NCBI RefSeq assembly: GCF_018881605.1
Contig: NZ_JACVPZ010000001.1
Location: forward strand, 1,240,001-1,304,000
From: Polynucleobacter sp. UB-Tiil-W10
Lineage (GTDB): Bacteria > Pseudomonadota > Gammaproteobacteria > Burkholderiales > Burkholderiaceae
Direction: 5' to 3'
Length of the DNA: 64,000 nt
Position numbers and translations under genes: made by a program. Positions within the stretch are counted from its first letter, which is position 1, and each line of letters starts with the position of its first letter. Below the pieces are notes generated by a model. That model was given only the letters and a program-made list of their open reading frames with translations, had not been told where the DNA came from and made no database searches. Below, piece after piece: positions 49,641 through 57,223 of the stretch.

Positions 49641-49684
49641 CAGTATTTGATAGATCAAGCTATTTAAGGGGGGATAATCAAGGT

Positions 49685-50761
49685 ATGAGCTCACAACAAA
49701 ACGCCCCTGAAAATTCACCCCACATCTTGGTTTTAGGCATGGGTGGCACGATTGCTGGTTTGGCAATGAAGCCAGCCGACAATCCTTTGCAATACGAAGC
49801 CGGCCAAGTCCAAGTTGCTTCATTATTGGCTCACATTGAATCTGCCGTTCCCGAGAACATCAAGCTGGTTTCAAGGCAGGTTGCCAATATCAATAGCCGA
49901 AATCTCACAGAGCCTTTATTGAGCATATTGGGTGAGGCTGTGAAGGAGGCCCTTGCTAATACCTTGGTTAAAGGGATAGTGGTCACTCACGGAACCGACA
50001 CAATTGAAGAAACTGGGATCTTTTTACAGCTTACTTGTGGAAAATATGCTCAAAATTTAGGCAAAAGAGTGATCTTGACTGGCGCTATGTTGCCGTCTAA
50101 TGCGCCTAAGGCAGATGGCCCATCAAACTTGCTTGATGCTATCCGCTGGGCTTCTGCTCCGATTGATGACTGCCCTGGAGGTATTTATGCCGTCATGGAT
50201 GGCAGGGGATGCCTGGCTATGGATTTGGCAAAACGCCACGGTAGCGCCCTGAATGCGCCCATCCAAGCCTCTCCCAGCAGTTCGGTTGGCTTGATAAATC
50301 CATCCTGGCTATCAGGCGTTAAGGCGGTTCAAGCACTTTGGGCTGAAGATTTGCCAATCCCGAAGGAGAATGAGTGGCCTTGGGTGGAAATATTGACCAG
50401 CCATGCAGGTGCTCGCTCCGAAACCATTACTCATTGGCTAAGCTCCAAGGTCAAGGGGTTAGTCCTGGCTGGATCTGGGATGGGGGGATTTCATGATGCT
50501 TGGAAGGATTCTCTGGTTGCGGCGGTCAAACATGGGATTGCCCTGGTCAGAACTACCAGAACTGGCGCAGGTGAAACACTGTCCGATTTACCGGAAAAGG
50601 ACATTGCAGGGTGCCTGGCTTCAGGCAGCCTAACCGCCCCCAGGGCCAGAATTGCGCTTCAACTGTCTCTAAATGCAGAAAAACAGGCTCAGGCAGCAGG
50701 TAAATCCCTGACTTGGCAGGATTTTTTTGCTAGAATAGCGGTCTTGCCTGTAATTCGGTAA
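49685..50761 (+). CDS. ansA: L-asparaginase
   Basis: 358-residue asparaginase hydrolysing asparagine to aspartate. First catalytic Thr in GMGGTIAG (about residue 21), second triad in VTHGTDTIEETG. There is no signal peptide, so it is probably cytoplasmic. I chose ATG 49685; the longer frame from 49568 runs through lexA's promoter and start. Whether it is type I or type II by kinetics cannot be judged. Divergent from lexA. Confidence 0.88.
   Translation: MSSQQNAPENSPHILVLGMGGTIAGLAMKPADNPLQYEAGQVQVASLLAHIESAVPENIKLVSRQVANINSRNLTEPLLSILGEAVKEALANTLVKGIVVTHGTDTIEETGIFLQLTCGKYAQNLGKRVILTGAMLPSNAPKADGPSNLLDAIRWASAPIDDCPGGIYAVMDGRGCLAMDLAKRHGSALNAPIQASPSSSVGLINPSWLSGVKAVQALWAEDLPIPKENEWPWVEILTSHAGARSETITHWLSSKVKGLVLAGSGMGGFHDAWKDSLVAAVKHGIALVRTTRTGAGETLSDLPEKDIAGCLASGSLTAPRARIALQLSLNAEKQAQAAGKSLTWQDFFARIAVLPVIR
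50708..50736 (+). promoter_or_regulatory. Candidate sigma-70 promoter of the rpsF operon
   Basis: CTGACT (50708-50713), 17 bases, TAGAAT (50731-50736), inside the last codons of the asparaginase gene. It would give rpsF a leader of about 150 bases that contains the hairpin at 50820. Confidence 0.6.
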
Positions 50762-50819
50762 GCGCTGAAAAGCGGCTGTAAAAGTGTTGTAAGCAGTACC
50801 TACAATTTGTTACTACCTT

Positions 50820-50874
50820 GTCACACTGGCGCTGAGTTCACAACCATCAGAACTTAGCAAGACGCCCAGGTGAC
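50820..50874 (+). promoter_or_regulatory. Structured rpsF leader, candidate S6:S18 autoregulatory element
   Basis: An outer stem pairs GTCAC-CTGG-CG (50820-50831) with CG-CCAG-GTGAC (50863-50874), with single-base bulges. An inner eight-base-pair stem CTGAGTTC/GAACTTAG carries a ten-base loop, ACAACCATCA, and a five-base internal bulge. It lies 21 bases before the rpsF ATG. In other bacteria an rpsF leader binds the S6:S18 pair; identity with that element is inferred from position and structure only. Confidence 0.5.
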
Positions 50875-50895
50875 TTCATCCTTAAGGAGTGTTAG

Positions 50896-51270
50896 ATGCG
50901 TCATTATGAAATCGTCTTTATCGTCCACCCGGACCAAAGCGAGCAAGTGCCAGCGATGATCGATCGTTACAAAGCTACATTAGCGGCTGCGGGCGGCAAA
51001 ATTCATCGTATGGAAGATTGGGGTCGTCGTCAGATGGCTTACATGATCGACAAGCTTGCTAAAGCCCATTACGTTTGCATGAACATTGAGTGTGACCAGA
51101 AAACTCTGGAAGAGCTTGAGCATGCGTTCAAATTTAACGATGCTGTTTTGCGTCACCTGATCATCAAGACTAAGAAAGCTGAAACAGAGCCTTCCATCAT
51201 GATGAAAGAAGTGCAACGTGAAGAAGCACGCAAATCAGCTCAAGCCGACGCTCCTGTAGCGGCAGCCTAA
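50896..51270 (+). CDS. rpsF: 30S ribosomal protein S6
   Basis: 124 residues starting [18 protein letters not shown], canonical for S6, with [16 protein letters not shown] and an Ala/Lys/Glu-rich tail. AAGGAG precedes the ATG. First gene of rpsF-priB-rpsR-rplI. Binds 16S rRNA together with S18. Confidence 0.97.
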   Translation: MRHYEIVFIVHPDQSEQVPAMIDRYKATLAAAGGKIHRMEDWGRRQMAYMIDKLAKAHYVCMNIECDQKTLEELEHAFKFNDAVLRHLIIKTKKAETEPSIMMKEVQREEARKSAQADAPVAAA

Positions 51271-51329
51271 GTTAGAAATTTGAAGAGGAATACAAAGACT
51301 AGAAAACGTATCAGAGAAGCGGAGCGGCG

Positions 51330-51623
51330 TTGAATCATTTCACCCTAACTGCAATCTTGGTATCTAAAGACGCGATTCGATTTACACCAGCAGGAATACC
51401 GGTGATGCATTGCCAGCTAGAACATAGCGGACAAGCAAACGAGGTAGGAGTGGCAAGGAAAATTCAGATGAACGTTGAAGCCATCACAATCGGTCCGATA
51501 CAAAAGGATTTGGAGAGAATGGATTTAGGAACTGAGGCAGTGTTTGAGGGATTCTTAGCACCCAAGACTCTACGTAATCAAAGACTTGTTTTCCATATTA
51601 CCCATATTCAATTGAAAAATTAA
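51330..51623 (+). CDS. priB: Primosomal replication protein PriB
   Basis: 97-residue single-OB-fold dimer that helps PriA restart replication forks. [21 protein letters not shown] at the N terminus and the HCQLEHSG motif are PriB-specific. The start is TTG 51330 behind GGAG. Its place between rpsF and rpsR is the classic arrangement. Confidence 0.93.
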   Translation: MNHFTLTAILVSKDAIRFTPAGIPVMHCQLEHSGQANEVGVARKIQMNVEAITIGPIQKDLERMDLGTEAVFEGFLAPKTLRNQRLVFHITHIQLKN

Positions 51624-51636
51624 AGAGGAAATCATC

Positions 51637-51909
51637 ATGGCGTTTGGAAAGAAACCCGATTTCAAAAAGAAACCAGCTCAGAACCCATTGTTCAAGCGTA
51701 AGCGTTATTGCCGTTTCACTGTTGCTGGCGTAGAACAGATTGATTACAAAGATGTAGATACATTGAAGGACTTCATTGGCGAGAACGCCAAGATCACTCC
51801 TGCTCGTTTGACAGGCACAAAAGCAAAGTATCAGCGTCAGTTAGACACTGCTATCAAGCGTGCTCGTTATTTGGCTTTATTGCCATTCTCAGATCAACAT
51901 AAGAAATAA
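51637..51909 (+). CDS. rpsR: 30S ribosomal protein S18
   Basis: 90 residues with the S18 core [20 protein letters not shown] and [17 protein letters not shown]. Basic N-terminal extension ([13 protein letters not shown]). AAGAGGAAATC precedes the ATG. Confidence 0.97.
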   Translation: MAFGKKPDFKKKPAQNPLFKRKRYCRFTVAGVEQIDYKDVDTLKDFIGENAKITPARLTGTKAKYQRQLDTAIKRARYLALLPFSDQHKK

Positions 51910-51922
51910 TTGGGAGCCCTCA

Positions 51923-52375
51923 ATGCAAATCATTCTTTTAGAAAAAGTAACTAACCTGGGCAACCTTGGCGACGTAGTTCGCGTTAAAGACGGTTTCGCT
52001 CGTAACTTTTTAATCCCACAACGCAAAGCGCGTCGTGCAACTGAAGCAGCAATTGCTGATTTTGCAGTTCGTCGTGCTGAGTTGGAAAAATTAGCTGCTG
52101 AGAAATTGGCTGCTGCTGAAGCAGTAGGCGCAAAGCTCAAGGACTTGGTTCTCGAAATCGGTCAAAAGGCGGGTGTTGACGGTCGTTTGTTTGGTTCTGT
52201 AACCAATCATGACATCGCTGATGCTTTGAAAGCTAAAGGCTTCACAATTGAGAAGTCCTCAGTTCGCTTGCCTACTGGTCCATTGAAAATGGTTGGTGAT
52301 CATCCTGTAGCGGTTGCTGTTCATACCGACGTAGTTGCAGATATCACTATTCGTGTAGTTGGCGAGCAAGCTTAA
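51923..52375 (+). CDS. rplI: 50S ribosomal protein L9
   Basis: 150 residues. [19 protein letters not shown] begins L9, followed by the long connecting helix (Ala/Glu/Lys-rich) and the C-terminal domain. ATG 51923 has GGGAG upstream; the longer frame from 51860 overlaps rpsR and is rejected. A ten-base-pair hairpin (52368-52390) spans the stop codon. Confidence 0.97.
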   Translation: MQIILLEKVTNLGNLGDVVRVKDGFARNFLIPQRKARRATEAAIADFAVRRAELEKLAAEKLAAAEAVGAKLKDLVLEIGQKAGVDGRLFGSVTNHDIADALKAKGFTIEKSSVRLPTGPLKMVGDHPVAVAVHTDVVADITIRVVGEQA

Positions 52376-52409
52376 GTAAAACTTAGGCTTTAGGAACTTC
52401 GCTAGCCTC

Positions 52410-53849
52410 ATGGCTGAATCCCGTTCACGTTCCGTTACGCTGAATCCCGGCATGATGGGTTCTGGGGATGCAGTCGTGCAGGCCTTAAAAGTTCCACCGC
52501 ATTCTGTAGAAGCCGAGCAATCATTGCTCGGCGGTCTACTGATCGACAACTCCTCTTGGGATAACCTAGGTGGAGTATTAAATGATAAAGATTTCTATCG
52601 TCCCGAACATGCTTTGATCTACAAAGCAATTGCTCGTTTGGTTGGCGACAATCATCCTGCTGACGTCATTACTGTTCATGATGCAATTAAATCTGAGCAG
52701 GGTGGTGATTTAGTTGGCATTGATTACCTGAATTCTTTGGCGCAAAACACCCCAAGTGCGGCGAACATAAAAGGCTATGCCGATATTGTTCGTGACCGCA
52801 GTATTTTGCGTCGCTTGATCGAAGTTTCAGATAGCATTGTCAATTCAGCGTTCGTTCCAGAGGGTCGTACTGTTAGAACCTTGTTGGATGAGGCCGAGTC
52901 ACGCATTCTTCAGATTGGTGAAGAAGGTAGCCGCAAGGCTGACTATCTTGAGATTGAGCCCTTGCTGAAGGCTGTTGTTGCCCGGATTGATGAGCTCTAT
53001 AACCGTCAAGGCGGTAGCGACATTACTGGCATTGCGACTGGCTTCATAGATTTAGATAGGCAAACTAGTGGCTTGCAAAAAGGGGACTTAGTGATTATTG
53101 CCGGAAGACCGTCGATGGGAAAAACGGCGATGGCACTGAACATTGCTGAAAACGTAGCTTTAGCCGAAGGCTTGCCAGTCGTTATATTTTCTATGGAAAT
53201 GTCTGGTGAGCAATTGGCCGCACGTTTGCTTGGTTCAGTTGGGCGCGTAGATCAAAGTCGCATGCGTACCGGTAAGCTGCAAGACGATGAGTGGCCGCGC
53301 GTTACCGATGCGATTGCGCGTTTAAGTAATACCCAAATTTTAATTGATGAGACTGGCTCTTTATCAAGCTTAGAATTGCGTGCACGTGCACGTCGTATTG
53401 CCAGAAACTTTGGCGGCACGCTCGGATTAGTGGTAATTGATTACTTGCAGTTGATGAGTGGTTCCGGTTCTGAAAACCGTGCCACTGAGATTTCAGAAAT
53501 CTCACGATCACTCAAATCACTCGCAAAAGAATTGCAGTGCCCAGTCGTTGCGCTCTCACAGTTAAATCGTGGCCTTGAGCAGAGACCTAATAAGCGTCCA
53601 ATCATGTCAGACTTGCGTGAGTCAGGCGCTATTGAGCAAGATGCAGACTTAATTATGTTCATCTATCGTGATGAGGTTTATCACCCAGATACCACTACTG
53701 ATAAAGGTATAGCTGAGATCATCATCGGCAAGCAGCGTAATGGCCCAATTGGAACTATTCGGGTAAGCTGGCAAGGTCCATATACTAAGTTTGATAACTT
53801 AGCGATGGGTTCTGTCGGTTACTCTTCTGGTGGATACGAGCCTTTTTAA
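52410..53849 (+). CDS. dnaB: Replicative DNA helicase DnaB
   Basis: 479-residue hexameric helicase. The N-terminal domain (PPHSVEAEQSLLGGLL) and RecA-like C-terminal domain with Walker A GRPSMGKTAMAL and Walker B VVIDYLQLM are intact; no intein. It follows rplI by 34 bases, the usual neighbour. Strong terminator at 53879. Confidence 0.97.
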   Translation: MAESRSRSVTLNPGMMGSGDAVVQALKVPPHSVEAEQSLLGGLLIDNSSWDNLGGVLNDKDFYRPEHALIYKAIARLVGDNHPADVITVHDAIKSEQGGDLVGIDYLNSLAQNTPSAANIKGYADIVRDRSILRRLIEVSDSIVNSAFVPEGRTVRTLLDEAESRILQIGEEGSRKADYLEIEPLLKAVVARIDELYNRQGGSDITGIATGFIDLDRQTSGLQKGDLVIIAGRPSMGKTAMALNIAENVALAEGLPVVIFSMEMSGEQLAARLLGSVGRVDQSRMRTGKLQDDEWPRVTDAIARLSNTQILIDETGSLSSLELRARARRIARNFGGTLGLVVIDYLQLMSGSGSENRATEISEISRSLKSLAKELQCPVVALSQLNRGLEQRPNKRPIMSDLRESGAIEQDADLIMFIYRDEVYHPDTTTDKGIAEIIIGKQRNGPIGTIRVSWQGPYTKFDNLAMGSVGYSSGGYEPF

Positions 53850-53878
53850 ATCCAAATAAGAAAACAAATTGCCCAAAG

Positions 53879-53907
53879 AAAAAGCCTCACACTGTGAGGC
53901 TTTTTTT
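53879..53907. terminator. Bidirectional terminator after dnaB
   Basis: Twelve-base-pair stem AAAAAGCCTCAC/GTGAGGCTTTTT with an ACT loop and T-rich ends on both strands. Serves dnaB and the convergent small gene at 53937. Confidence 0.92.
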
Positions 53908-53936
53908 ATACGGCAATTAAGCTGAATTGATAAAGC

Positions 53937-54203
53937 TTATTTACCGCCTTCACATTTCTTAATGGAGGCAGCTTTAGCAGCGCCATACAAAGGCTTACCG
54001 TCCTTGCTTACTGCTTTAGCTTCGCAATCATCGACCTTTGCGCCGCCCATACATTTCTTAATTGAGGCATCCTTGGCTGCACCATAGAGCGGCTTACCAT
54101 CTTTGCTCAGTGCTTTAGCTTCGCAGGCTGCTTGATCGGCAAAAGCGTAAGTTGGAAGTGCAAAACTCAGTGCAATACTTAAAGCAATGATGATTTTCTT
54201 CAT
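53937..54203 (-). CDS. Small exported protein with two Cys-bounded repeats (PsiF-like)
   Basis: 88 residues: a signal peptide (1-22, ending AFA), then two near-identical 25-residue units, C27-C51 and C60-C84, each of the form CEAKA-SKDGKPLYGAAK-ASIKKC. The period is 33 residues. Pattern and length recall the PsiF-repeat family of periplasmic proteins (two Cys-bounded repeats), but the motif is not identical, so the assignment is tentative. Paired cysteines suggest one disulfide per repeat. Function unknown. Confidence 0.7.
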   Translation of the reverse strand: MKKIIIALSIALSFALPTYAFADQAACEAKALSKDGKPLYGAAKDASIKKCMGGAKVDDCEAKAVSKDGKPLYGAAKAASIKKCEGGK

Positions 54204-54317
54204 ATTATTCCCCTGTTTGGTAAGGACAAGATTGAAAGTGCTACTTAGCGGACTACTTTAAAGCAAATAAATTGACTTGTGAATATAGGGAAAGTCATAT
54301 GAGTCCTAAAGCAGCTA

Positions 54318-54848
54318 TTAGGGCACTATACGACGTGCTTCTGTAAACTTTGCTGCCCAGTATGGTGCCGTGATGTAGTCGAGGCGGACGGTTCCACCGG
54401 CGCTAGGGGCATGAACAAATCTTCCTTGGCCAACATAGATTCCAGCATGGGAATACTTTTCACCAGTGGTATTAAAGAAAACTAAGTCCCCTGGAGCTGG
54501 GGGTTGATCCTCAATGCTTCTGCCTTTGCTGCTCATTAATTGAATGGTTCGTGGGAGTTTGACCCCAACTGCTTTGTTATAGACATACACAATTAGCCCG
54601 CTGCAATCAAAACCACCTTTAGGGGTATTTCCGCCGTATCGATAAGGTACATCTACCAAGCCCACGGCTGCAATGGAGATATCTTCGGTACCAACACTGG
54701 TATCTTGCTTAAATTGAGAAACCCTCGAGGTGTTCGATTTACTGCTGAATGTGCTGCATCCGCTGAGGATGAGCACGCTACAAATAAAAATGCCGCACCC
54801 CAGGAGAGTGCGGCATGAGAGGGTTTGCTTAGAGTGCGTCGGCAGCAT
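54318..54848 (-). CDS. NlpC/P60 family lipoprotein, probable murein endopeptidase
   Basis: 176 residues with a lipoprotein signal (hydrophobic IFICSVLILSGC, Cys near residue 31) and a C-terminal NlpC/P60 domain. The catalytic Cys is in GGFDCSGLIVYVY, the His in KYSHAGIYVG, and a third polar residue follows in FVHAPS. Likely cuts peptidoglycan stem peptides, like Spr/MepS. I chose ATG 54848; it overlaps the phoH 3' end by 20 bases. An intrinsic terminator lies within the signal-peptide codons. Confidence 0.88.
   Translation of the reverse strand: MLPTHSKQTLSCRTLLGCGIFICSVLILSGCSTFSSKSNTSRVSQFKQDTSVGTEDISIAAVGLVDVPYRYGGNTPKGGFDCSGLIVYVYNKAVGVKLPRTIQLMSSKGRSIEDQPPAPGDLVFFNTTGEKYSHAGIYVGQGRFVHAPSAGGTVRLDYITAPYWAAKFTEARRIVP
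54782..54816 (-). terminator. Terminator hairpin inside the NlpC/P60 coding region
   Basis: On the minus strand ATGCCGCAC, a nine-base loop and GTGCGGCAT are followed by TTTTATTTG. This is a good intrinsic terminator 13 bases past the phoH stop, but it lies in codons 11-23 of the next gene. Confidence 0.8.
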
Positions 54849-56490
54849 GATCCGCAAGACGTGAACGTTCGCCACGAGCTAACGTGACATGACCGCCGTG
54901 ACGCCAGCCTTTGAAGCGATCTACTACATAGGTGAGACCAGAGGATCCCTCAGTTAAGTAAGGCGTATCAATCTGGGCAATGTTACCTAAGCAAATAATT
55001 TTGGTTCCAGGACCTGCGCGTGTAACCAAGGTTTTCATTTGCTTAGGAGTTAAGTTTTGCGCCTCATCAATGATGACGAATTTGCTCACAAAAGTTCTGC
55101 CGCGCATGAAGTTCATGCTCTTTACTTTAATGCGCGAGCGGATTAGCTCTTGAGTGGCAGCGCGACCCCACTCACCAGCCCCACCATCCTCATTGCGTTG
55201 TAATACTTCGAGGTTGTCATCAAATGCACCCATCCAAGGCTGCATTTTTTCTTCTTCCGTGCCCGGTAGGAAGCCGATATCTTCGCCCACTGGAACTGTC
55301 GCACGAGTAATAATGATCTCGTTATAGCGTTTGCTATCCAGAACCTGCTCAAGACCTGCAGCTAAGGCTAGTAAAGTTTTTCCGGTTCCCGCTTGACCAA
55401 GTAAGGTCACAAAATCCACGTCAGGATTCATCAGGAGGTTCATGGCAAAGTTTTGCTCACGATTGCGAGCGGTTACGCTCCAAACATTGTTCTTTTGGTG
55501 AGAGAAGTCACGCAAGGTTTGCAAGAGAGCGGTTTTGCCATTGATTTCTCTAACCTGTGCGTAGAAAGGTGTTGAGCCGTCTGGATTTTCTTGATAGACA
55601 AATTGATTAACCAGCATGCTTTGAACTGCAGGGCCAGTTACCCTGTAGAACATCGTGCCAGACTTTGAGTCCGCCCAGCTTTCCATATCCTTGCCATGCT
55701 TTGGCCAAAAATCTGCCGTCAATGCCATTACACCGGCATACATCAAGTCACGATCTTCTAATACTTGGTCGTTGAAGTAATCCTCAGCCGGCAATCCCAG
55801 CGCGCGTGCCTTAATACGCATGTTGATATCTTTTGATACCAACACCACTTCTTGACCTTTGCGAGTTTTTTGCAGTTCACTAACAACTGCCAAAATGAGA
55901 TTGTCACCTTTACCTTCAGGCAAGCCTTCAGGTAATGCTTGGGTAGAGAACTTAGTTTGGAAGAATAAGCGACCAGTCACATCTTGATTGCCTAACTTAT
56001 TCAGCGGGATACCTTCATCTAAGGTGCCGCTAGTACCAGCAATGAGTTGGTCAAGCGATCGACTGACGGTACGGGCGTTACGGGCTACCTCGGTCATCCC
56101 CTTTTTATGGTTATCCAATTCTTCAAGGGTAGTCATTGGTAGATACAGATCATGCTCCGAGAAGCGGAATAGCGAGCTTGGATCATGCATCAATACATTG
56201 GTATCTAAAACAAATAGGCTCGGCGGGCCAGTGCGAACCACCCGTTTTGGCTTTGCAGGTGTCGGCACTTTACTCTCATTGCGCTGATGATGAACAGGGC
56301 GATGATCAGCTTTAATCTTTTCGAGAGCAACCTCTGCTGCAGATAAGTCCTCTTCTGCATCATTTGTCCAATCAACGGCTTCCACTACCACCGGTTTTGC
56401 TTGAGCAGGACGTTTCTTTAAGTCGGGAGTGTCTTTGCGACTGAGTTTCACTTGATCAGCAATTTGAGTGGGGATTGGGGGCAGTGGCAT
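54829..56490 (-). CDS. PhoH family protein with PIN domain
   Basis: 553-residue PhoH2-type protein: an N-terminal PIN nuclease domain (about 90-230, LFVLDTNVLMHDP with later Asp residues in VSKDINMRIKA) fused to a C-terminal PhoH ATPase with Walker A GQAGTGKTLLALAA and Walker B FVIIDEAQNLTP. Such proteins are RNA helicase/nucleases. The preceding 80-residue Ala/Lys-rich stretch is likely flexible. GGAGAG ribosome site; see the leader at 56491. Confidence 0.93.
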   Translation of the reverse strand: MPLPPIPTQIADQVKLSRKDTPDLKKRPAQAKPVVVEAVDWTNDAEEDLSAAEVALEKIKADHRPVHHQRNESKVPTPAKPKRVVRTGPPSLFVLDTNVLMHDPSSLFRFSEHDLYLPMTTLEELDNHKKGMTEVARNARTVSRSLDQLIAGTSGTLDEGIPLNKLGNQDVTGRLFFQTKFSTQALPEGLPEGKGDNLILAVVSELQKTRKGQEVVLVSKDINMRIKARALGLPAEDYFNDQVLEDRDLMYAGVMALTADFWPKHGKDMESWADSKSGTMFYRVTGPAVQSMLVNQFVYQENPDGSTPFYAQVREINGKTALLQTLRDFSHQKNNVWSVTARNREQNFAMNLLMNPDVDFVTLLGQAGTGKTLLALAAGLEQVLDSKRYNEIIITRATVPVGEDIGFLPGTEEEKMQPWMGAFDDNLEVLQRNEDGGAGEWGRAATQELIRSRIKVKSMNFMRGRTFVSKFVIIDEAQNLTPKQMKTLVTRAGPGTKIICLGNIAQIDTPYLTEGSSGLTYVVDRFKGWRHGGHVTLARGERSRLADHAADAL

Positions 56491-56722
56491 GGACTCTCCT
56501 AAAAGAAAAAACCGCCAAGCGGAGTGCGTTGACGGTTTATTACGAAATTGGCTGCAACAGTACTGGAAAAACGGAGGGGGTTGCTCCCCGCGCCTGATCT
56601 GAGATATTCAGGTTTCTGATTCAAACGGATTGTCAGACTTTCCCGTCGTTTACGGTGCATATGAATCACTTTACCCCAAAATTTGGGGTTTGCAAGCACC
56701 CTAGAACAAATTTTTGTAAATA
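56491..56722 (-). promoter_or_regulatory. phoH leader region with intrinsic terminator; candidate attenuator or small RNA
   Basis: The 232-base gap between prxQ and phoH holds three signals on the minus strand: a possible promoter (TTGCAA 56690-56695, 16 bases, TAAAGT 56668-56673) whose spacer is the inverted repeat ACCCCAAA/TTTGGGGT (56673-56689); a GGGG-AGCAA-CCCC hairpin near 56565-56585; and a ten-base-pair hairpin (56509-56518 with 56529-56538) with a following T-tract ending just before the phoH ribosome site. Confidence 0.5.
56501..56538 (-). terminator. Intrinsic terminator directly upstream of phoH
   Basis: AAACCGTCAA pairs with TTGGCGGTTT (one T-G pair), followed by TTTCTTTT on the minus strand, only about 11 bases before the ATG. 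It could end a small RNA or attenuate phoH. Confidence 0.75.
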
Positions 56723-57190
56723 TTAACTAGTGGCTTGAGCAGCCTGTAACACCTCTGTCACATGACCCGGAACCTTAAGGCCGCGCCACTCTTTTGCCAG
56801 CTTGCCAGAGGAGTCAAATAAGAAGGTGCTGCGCTCTACGCCACGGACTTGCTTGCCATACATATTCTTCATCTTCATAACGCCAAAGAGTTGGCAAAGC
56901 GTTTCTTCGGTATCAGCAACCAGCTCAAATGGAAGTTCTAGTTTGCTGCGGAAGTTGTCATGTGACTTGAGGTTATCTCGGGAAACTCCCACCACCAGGG
57001 TATTGGCTTTTGTAAATGCTTCAATATTGTCTCTAAATTCACCAGACTCAGCGGTACATCCCGGAGTCATATCTTTAGGATAGAAGTAAAGAACCAGTTT
57101 TTTGCCTTTTGCGGACGCAGGAGAAAATGTCAATCCAGATGTTGCTGGAATCGCGCACTGTGGCATAGGTTGACCAATTGCTACTGTCAT
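56723..57190 (-). CDS. bcp: Thioredoxin-dependent thiol peroxidase (Bcp/PrxQ)
   Basis: 155-residue peroxiredoxin Q. Peroxidatic C45 lies in KDMTPGCTAESGEFRDN. The resolving Cys found five residues later in E. coli Bcp (C50) is missing: that position is Gly. Other cysteines are C12 and C99. It may use C99 or an external thiol. Function: removal of hydrogen and organic peroxides. Confidence 0.93.
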   Translation of the reverse strand: MTVAIGQPMPQCAIPATSGLTFSPASAKGKKLVLYFYPKDMTPGCTAESGEFRDNIEAFTKANTLVVGVSRDNLKSHDNFRSKLELPFELVADTEETLCQLFGVMKMKNMYGKQVRGVERSTFLFDSSGKLAKEWRGLKVPGHVTEVLQAAQATS

Positions 57191-57223
57191 GATGATCCTT
57201 TGTTTATTAATTGTCTCGAAGTC

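Noticed and set aside
49568..49684. N-terminal extension of the asparaginase frame
   Set aside because: It would run through the lexA start, operator and promoter; the family motif begins soon after ATG 49685.
56499..56699. 66-codon minus-strand frame upstream of phoH
   Set aside because: It runs through the palindrome, the GC hairpin and the terminator, and ends in a Phe run made by the T-tract. This looks like non-coding leader.
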